Positions 58,111 through 64,000 of a stretch of DNA of 64,000 nucleotides are shown one piece after another. The position numbers and the translations under genes are program-made. Below the pieces are notes generated by a model that saw only the letters and a program-made list of their open reading frames with translations, did no database searches and had not been told where the DNA came from. Position 1 is the stretch's first letter, and every line of letters starts with the position of its first letter. Origin of the DNA: Clitoria ternatea (lineage: Eukaryota; Streptophyta; Magnoliopsida; Fabales; Fabaceae); assembly GCA_037962975.1 (NCBI GenBank), contig CM075674.1, positions 37,648,501 through 37,712,500 of the forward strand, read 5' to 3'.

Positions 58111-60241
58111 TATATTAAATGAGAATTAGATGTCCAATAAATAAAAGTTGAATACTTATGATTCTTTAGGCGACCTCATCAGCTTGCACTGAAGTGTAGT
58201 CTCCGATCTTCTTCACACTGGCACGCTTCCATTTGTCATGGTGCATGGGTGGAGAGGGGGATCTACATTAGTGGTGGTGTGAGCATTAATTCTTTACATG
58301 AATAACTTGTATTTTCGTGTGTTTGGCCTGCAACAAAAATAACACCTTAGATTTACACTGGAAATATAATTTTTAAAATCATATGAAGTTAAAGTAGAAC
58401 AAACTTACCATAAACTCATCGGTGTATATGGATGCAATAAAAGCATCCCAAGTCTCCTGGTTAGAGGAGCTGTATTTATAACCACAACTCCCCTTGCAGC
58501 TTCCTGAAGACATAATTGTTGGTGAGTGAGGTCTTATGTGCCCTCCATCGCTCAACGACAATGCCAAGGACATTCCTCCTCAGTATGTCAACAACAGAAA
58601 TGTCCTAACAAGATGTTATTATGATCAAAAACTGAAATAAATAAAGTAAATAACTTAAAGTTAAGATTTGTTACCGTAATATCAACCCATATTTGGTTCT
58701 TCAGCACCTCTTCAACACTATCCCAATCTAAGATAAGAATAGAGACCTTCGACTTTGCTAGAACACCCAAGTAACTAATAAACTTGGCGGCATGGTCCCT
58801 TGAAAGTACCCCCTGTGTTGACATCAATATTAATATGACACCATTTTCCCTTATTGCGCCCGAGTGTGACTATCAATCCATGTCACCCCTTACTCCTATT
58901 GGCATAGGAATATGTAGCCTACGGTTTAGACCTCATATGTGGATCCTGGATATGTATCTATTCAAACAAGAAATAAAACATTAGTTAATATCATAATAAC
59001 ACTAGAAATAAAACATTAGTTAATAACATCATAACACTAGAAATAAAATAGTATTTAGTATCATTAAACATTAAATATTGTGAATCATAGTCAATCATAC
59101 CTAATTTTTATCAAAACTATGAAGTTAGAATGTTTTCCCACAAGCCTTCATGGTGGTCATGACGAGTGACAGACATGTTGTTACAGAAGAAGTTCCAAGG
59201 CATCAAGACTCGGATCGCCAATGCTCTGTCTACCTTCTATAACAATTGATCATCTTTTGTCAAATGAGTCACTAACATAAAAAACTTGCTTTACTTGAGT
59301 TGCTATGATGAAAGGCTCTTCCTTGAGATCTGCTAATATAAATCCAAGTTCATCATCGATCTTATTCTCAACCCATTTGTATTTAAACACAAAAACTGTG
59401 AAAGAACTGTAATCAACCTCCCATATATCTTCAATCACACCAAAATAACACAACTCAGCCATAATAAGGTTGTTATCCTTTGAAGTTGAGAAATGCGTTG
59501 ATTGAGCCACAATCATAACTTCATTATTCTGCACTGTACTCTTGTCATCCTATGTCTTTGTACCCATAATAAGTAAAGATGTCAAAGTTGGGTCCTTGAG
59601 TTAGCCGATGTAATATTTCAGAAGCAGATATATCTTTGACAATAGTCATTTTGAACAACTACAGGAACGTCTTGTTGTGTTCATTCAACACCCATTTTTC
59701 AGCCATTCTAGGGTTGTTTCTTTTGACCAACTTTGTGAGCTAAATAAGGGAGTACTTTGTTTGTGTTCAAAATATACAAGTATGCTTAAAGGACTTCAGT
59801 CTGTGGCATGCTCTTTATGTTTTGACCAATTGTACCTTTCCTATCAAATCACCCATCATGACATGTCTTCAGAATGCTGATGATTTCAGCTAGTGACATT
59901 GTGCAAAACTTAGTTGCTTCCTATATAATGTACCTTTCAATAATGGATGCTTTGGGATGGTGTTGGTTCTTCATATACCCTTTCAATATTTTCATGTATC
60001 GCTCAACAGGATACATCCACCTCAAGAACACTATACCACACAACCGAACCTCCCTTACCAAACAGATGATTAGGTGGACCATTATATCAAAAAATAAAGA
60101 CGGGAAATGCATCTCCAACTGACATAATATCAGAACTCCTTCATGTTCCAACACATCCAATTCATAAACCCTATAAACTCGGTTATACTTATAACTGACT
60201 TTATAGGGTTTATCAATTTTTATATTTATTTTTGTAAACAT
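58111..60241 (-). pseudogene. CACTA (En/Spm) transposase 3' half, duplicate 2
   Basis: The same order of blocks: DUF4218-like (EMHFPSLFFDIMVHLIICLV; 60241-59921), ENH-type linker (WVLNEHNKTF near 59680), DUF4216-like (59534-59250, ELGFILADL with a 4-codon deletion relative to duplicate 1), the VEEVLKNQIWVDI segment (58827-58588) and an extra block (ETWDAFIASIYTDEFM; 58573-58379) lost from duplicate 1. Unit boundary sequence TTAAATGAGAATTAGATGTC recurs at 56435 and 58113. Stops break the frames. Confidence 0.8.
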
Positions 60242-61742
60242 ATAAACTCGATTCCTTCAGCAACCAATTATGTAATTTGACCAAATAATTATAAGAGCAT
60301 AAATTGAATATATAGGTATAGTTCGATCCCAACATTTTTCCTCTTATATTTTTTCCTTGGAGTAATTTCTTGCTTTTAAAACTTAAGAAAAATCCGATTA
60401 AGCTTTTTTTATGAATTACAAAAATGAAAATTGTATGTATATATTTTATTGGTAAATTCGTCAAGTTGTTAGGATATCTCATAAGTCACTATGACTGACA
60501 ACCATTATTATGAAACTACAATTGACTTGATACACTTGCCAAAAGGGTAACATATGGAGAGGGAAAAATGCAGAAAGTATTTACTTCTTCCATTCATTTA
60601 GACATTCATATCTCAGATAACGAAGATTTATCTTTTATACTAGTCGCTCAAATCTTTTAGCCAGTAATGAATTTGTAAAAAGATCTTTTAGATTTTCTCA
60701 TGAATAAATATATCATCATATTAACTCGTATTCTCTTTAGGAGAAATCAAAAACACTAAAGCATACTAACTTTTGTACTTATTAAGAGAAACACTAAGCC
60801 GTAAACCCGATTCACATCCTCTTATTGTTAACAAATATGATAATTAGTCAGACGTTCACTTCCTTTATCTCAACAACAATCCTACTTAACTCTGTATACA
60901 TGTTTCTTTGTTGTTCTACTTTGTTACTCTTTTAAAAAACAATCTTTTTCCCATGTTTAGTGCCTATAAACTTTATCGTATAATGGTTTGTGTATGGTTA
61001 GTGTTAAGTCCATGAAAGAACACATAAGGTTCTATAAATCCTTCAATTATTTTGATTTATGATGCAAACACCAAACTATTTAAAGTTTTAATGTTTCATG
61101 GCTATTTAAGTTTTGTTTACAAAAAGACTATCTAAAGCCAACAAAATAAGCTAACTAATGATTGTCTAAAGCCAAAGAAAGAAGTTGATTGATGACTGTC
61201 TAAAGACCGATGATCATCTAAAAATGATATTCTCTCAAGTGCATAAGATCAAGAAGGATGAAGAACCATCCTAAGTCATCTTAAGTCAAGGTTCAAAAGT
61301 TCAAATAAAGTTTATAGTCACTGCAATAACATGTCTATAAAGACAACGTCCTCTTGAAGCTTTCAAGAAAGTTGGCTAAGGCTGAAATCTCTTACAGTCT
61401 GCTTTCACCAAATGGAAAAAACGTAAAGTATCAGAACTTCAGAGGATCAGACAATGACCATGTTACATTTTCCATTGTTTGGTTCAAGTCATCCCAATTG
61501 GCCCTGCATGCTTTTCAAGCAGATCAACTCGCTTCTCTCTTCATCTCAACGGCTTTCTAAAGACCTATATAAAGAGAAGTTGTCCTCCTATTGTCGCTTG
61601 TTGAAATTGCTAAATTTGAGAAATCTACAAGAAACACAAGTCTTCCCGTTGTAATCATAACTTTAACATCCATAATTTAAAGATTCTTGTAATTACAATA
61701 AAGGTTAAATTCTTTAGGAAACTTTTAATTTAAAATTTTGAT
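60242..61742 (+). other. AT-rich DNA, possibly containing a diverged copia LTR
   Basis: 60242-61000 holds nothing I can assign. 61080-61720 has repeated GACTGTCTAAAG-type blocks, a TATA box (CCTATATAAAGAG near 61562) and a leader followed by TTGTAATTACAATAAAGG, an arrangement like SIRE/Maximus-type LTR ends. No partner LTR or coding sequence is present, so this is tentative. Confidence 0.35.
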
Positions 61743-62210
61743 CACTACTAGAAAAAACCAATTTAGCCACCGAAAAATTCAGTGGCTAAAACTCAAAAAT
61801 ACATTGCTAATAAGATTAGCCACTGAACACAAGTCATGACAAAAACCCTACTAGCTAAATTCATTAGCCACCGATTTAAGATTTTCGTGTCTAATTAGCC
61901 ACTGAAAAAATTCGTCACAAAAATAAAATCTTTTGTGGCTAAAATCGGTAATTTGTAACTCATTATTTTTATTTTGCGACCAAAATTTTCTGTAGCTAAT
62001 TCAGTGGCAAACCATGAGACTTATTTTGGTAGCTAATTTAATGGCTAATCATGATATTTATTTTAGTAGCTAATTCGGTGGCTAAACGTGAGATTTTATT
62101 TCAGTGGCTAACTCGATGGCTAACCATGATATTTATTTCAGTGGCTAATCATGAGATTTATTTCAGTGGCAAATATTGAGATTTATTTCGGTGGCAAATT
62201 CGGTGGCTAA
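61743..62210 (+). mobile_element. CACTA element terminus 1 with subterminal repeats
   Basis: Terminal CACTACTAGAAAAAACC at 61743, followed by many AGCCAC(C/T)GAA motifs (either orientation) and, from 61990, about six copies of a GTGGCTAA(T/C)CATGAGATTTATTTCA-like unit. CACTA elements carry such subterminal arrays. The other end is not seen; a second CACTA end abuts it at 62211. Confidence 0.75.
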
Positions 62211-62329
62211 TACTACTACAAAAAGGCTTTGTAAACGGTTGGGTAAAGGAACTGCTGATAATGATATAATGTCAGCACCTTTTATCTTACACCGCAAACA
62301 CAACTAAAAAACTACCTGTTAGCAACGGA

Positions 62330-62740
62330 AACAATTGGTCGCTAATCCATGCCAAGGCCGTCGTTATCCCTCTTAGCGACGGTATTTCTGACGGTAACAC
62401 GACCGTCATTAAAACCTTCGTCGAAGATAGATCAGCGACCACAGAAACCCCGTCGCTAAAATACGGACGGCATAAGAGCGTCGCTAAAATGGTCTTCGCT
62501 TCACTTACTTCAGCCGTCGCTAACAGTCCACGTTCAGCGATAACGATATCCCGTCGCTACTGGTAGCGACCATCTTCGTCCATCGCTATGGGTAGCTGTA
62601 CAGCGACCACTTATGCCCGTCGCTATGGGTAGCCATACAGCGATGACGTATGCCCATCGCTATGGGTAGCCATACAGCGACCACTCTCCGCCGTCGCTAT
62701 GAGTAGTTATTTAGCGACCATCGTATTCCGTCACTAATGG
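62330..62740. repeat. Subterminal TAGCGACC/GTCGCTA array
   Basis: About 20 copies of AGCGAC or GTCGCTA in both orientations, including CGTCGCTATGGGTAGC repeated around 62580-62710. It probably serves as the transposase-binding region of the CACTA end. Confidence 0.85.
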
Positions 62741-63183
62741 GATTTTTTATTTTTTAAAAAAATTGTTTAAATATTTATAGATTTTGTTAATTTAACTTTA
62801 AAAATGATGATTAATATTTTGTATTGGGTGATAAAATTTTATAATTAAATTTGAATAATTTTTTTAAAATATTAAATTATTATTAAAAACAAAATAATGG
62901 ATTAAATTTATTTATCAAATAGGTTGAATTATTAATGATAATCAAAATAAGGCGTTTTTCTTTGAATTTAATTACCAATAAATATTGACATAATAAATGA
63001 AGAATGACAAAATAAATACTGAATGGAATATAATATCAAAACTGTAAATAAAATATACAATGTGTATACATAATAAAAATACAATCATGGTGGTGGGGGA
63101 TCCTGTGGTGGTGGGGGCGCCTGGGAAGTGGGGGGAGGTAGTCTCGCCATCAACTGCATCAGTAGCTCCTTCTGCTGAGCAAG

Positions 63184-64000
63184 TTACCGACGAGTCTTGG
63201 CGTGCTGCTCCTCGGCCCGCTGTCGGTCCGCCTCGGCCCGCTCCTCTAAAAGCTGCCTCTGACGTCGCTCCTCCTGTAGCTCGTCGTTTAGGTTTTGAAT
63301 TACCTGAATAACCTCAGTCGAAAGACCAGACGAAGAGGAAGAGGAAGGGGTCTTCCCCTTTTTCGCCAGCTGCGTGCCGACGGCACCCAATCCAAAGACC
63401 CTCTCTTTCTTGTTCACACCGCCAACAGCCTCCATATAGATGGCGTTGTCATCGAAACAAGACAGGGTGGGAGGAACCTCCCCTTCAAGAGTCGAAGCCA
63501 CCAGGTCCGCCTCCTTCTCGGCCCTCCTGGCCTGATACGTCTCCTGTAAATTCAAAAACACTGATAGGATTAGTAAGCTGATTTGTAAATTATAAGCATG
63601 TGTGAGTTAAAAGTAAATACCGCTAGATCTATAGTCTTCTGGTTTACCCATGCACCGGCTTTGTTCTTCTTGGTCATTTGCATGACCTCAAACAAAGAAG
63701 GCTCTCGGTGCTCCCTAAGCTCCTGTGGTGGATAAAAAACATTGAGATTATTATTTGGAAACATGTCAGACGAATCATAATAGAAATGTTTAACATAAAT
63801 ATACTTACAAATCTTTTCTTGTGCTCGAGGGTTGAAATGCTACCCCTAGTGTAAACTGAGGCTGCAGCATCGGCGGCTCTGTTTGCCCTGTTCCAAGCAC
63901 TCGCCTGCTGGAATGGGACGCCGCCCCACTTCTGGACCATCCCGTCCCAATGGTCCTCGGGGATCCAACGAGGGCGCTCACCCTTGTCCCTCACCTTCCA
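63184..64000 (-). CDS. CACTA-encoded Transposase_24-type protein, 3' three exons (partial)
   Basis: Exons on the minus strand: 64000-63809 (open at the window edge), 63722-63621 and 63543-63184, joined by GT-AG introns (GTAAGT donor at 63808, CCACAG acceptor at 63723; GTATTT at 63620, TTACAG at 63544). All introns are phase 0 and the frame stays open to a TAA. Domain: RPRWIPEDHWDGMVQKW, then GSISTLEHKKRF, then REPSLFEVMQMTKKNKAGAW, then YMEAVGGVNKKERVFGLG, the pattern of the plant PTTA/En/Spm transposase family (Pfam Transposase_24). A Ser-rich linker and a Glu/Arg-rich coiled coil (about the last 45 residues) end it. No lesion is visible, so it could be expressed. The role in transposition (DNA binding at subterminal repeats) is inferred from family. 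Confidence 0.82.

Larger units (their letters stand above)
62211..64000 (-). mobile_element. CACTA element 2, 3' end, running out of the window
   Basis: The terminus TACTACTACAAAAAGGC (CACTACTACAAAAA with one change) at 62211 is followed by a subterminal array of (T)AGCGAC motifs in both orientations (62330-62740), an AT-rich spacer (62745-63060) and a minus-strand gene. The element extends past 64000. Confidence 0.8.

Noticed and set aside
61354..61654. Two overlapping plus ORFs of 66-68 codons
   Set aside because: No homology recognised and they lie in a possible LTR remnant before its TATA box.

Overview
The window is plant nuclear DNA, almost certainly from a legume. It is AT-rich, full of nested LTR retrotransposons and CACTA-type DNA transposons, and holds one gene that looks like a working host gene: a two-exon minus-strand gene (54377-55020) in which a cyclotide domain sits inside an albumin-1 type seed-storage precursor. 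I know this chimera only from Clitoria ternatea (butterfly pea) and close relatives, so Clitoria is the likely source. The species call is inference.

Layout. 1-4849: 3' end of a plus-strand Ty3/gypsy chromovirus (Tekay/Del-like), decayed pol and a 3.1-kb 3' LTR. 4850-6102 and 38230-about 38400: copy A of an old Athila-like gag remnant. It is split by a copia element (6103-38229, 5-bp target duplication ATCTC), whose RNase H region is split by an Ogre/Tat-like element on the minus strand (10583-37821), which is in turn split by a young Athila-like element on the minus strand (20507-29453, target duplication CTGTC). 38820-40920: an inverted AT-rich repeat and a truncated gypsy element on the plus strand. 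41040-44229: a heavily deleted minus-strand Tekay-like element. 44230-51900: copy B of the Athila-like remnant, interrupted by a 764-bp solo LTR (GAATC) and a 4578-bp solo LTR (ACTTC). Because A and B are paralogues, most insertions in one copy have an undisturbed site in the other copy within this window.

51900-54300: AT-rich DNA with a diverged repeat family. 54330-55300: the cyclotide/albumin-1 gene with TATA box, poly(A) signal and a tandem-repeat promoter carrying three TGACG cores. 56432-60241: a tandem duplication of the 3' half of a CACTA transposase gene (minus strand). 60250-61742: mostly unassigned, possibly an LTR remnant. 61743 to the end: termini of two stacked CACTA elements; the second carries an apparently intact three-exon Transposase_24-type gene that runs out of the window.

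The retroelement genes are mostly broken by stops and frameshifts. Exceptions with long open frames are the Athila-like gag-protease (one stop), its 435-codon second ORF, and the Ogre-like RT and integrase segments. The main biological interest is the ribosomally encoded, probably cyclised peptide gene and its repeat-built promoter beside a transposon thicket. Secondary interest lies in several higher-order tandem repeats inside retroelement LTRs and 3' UTRs.
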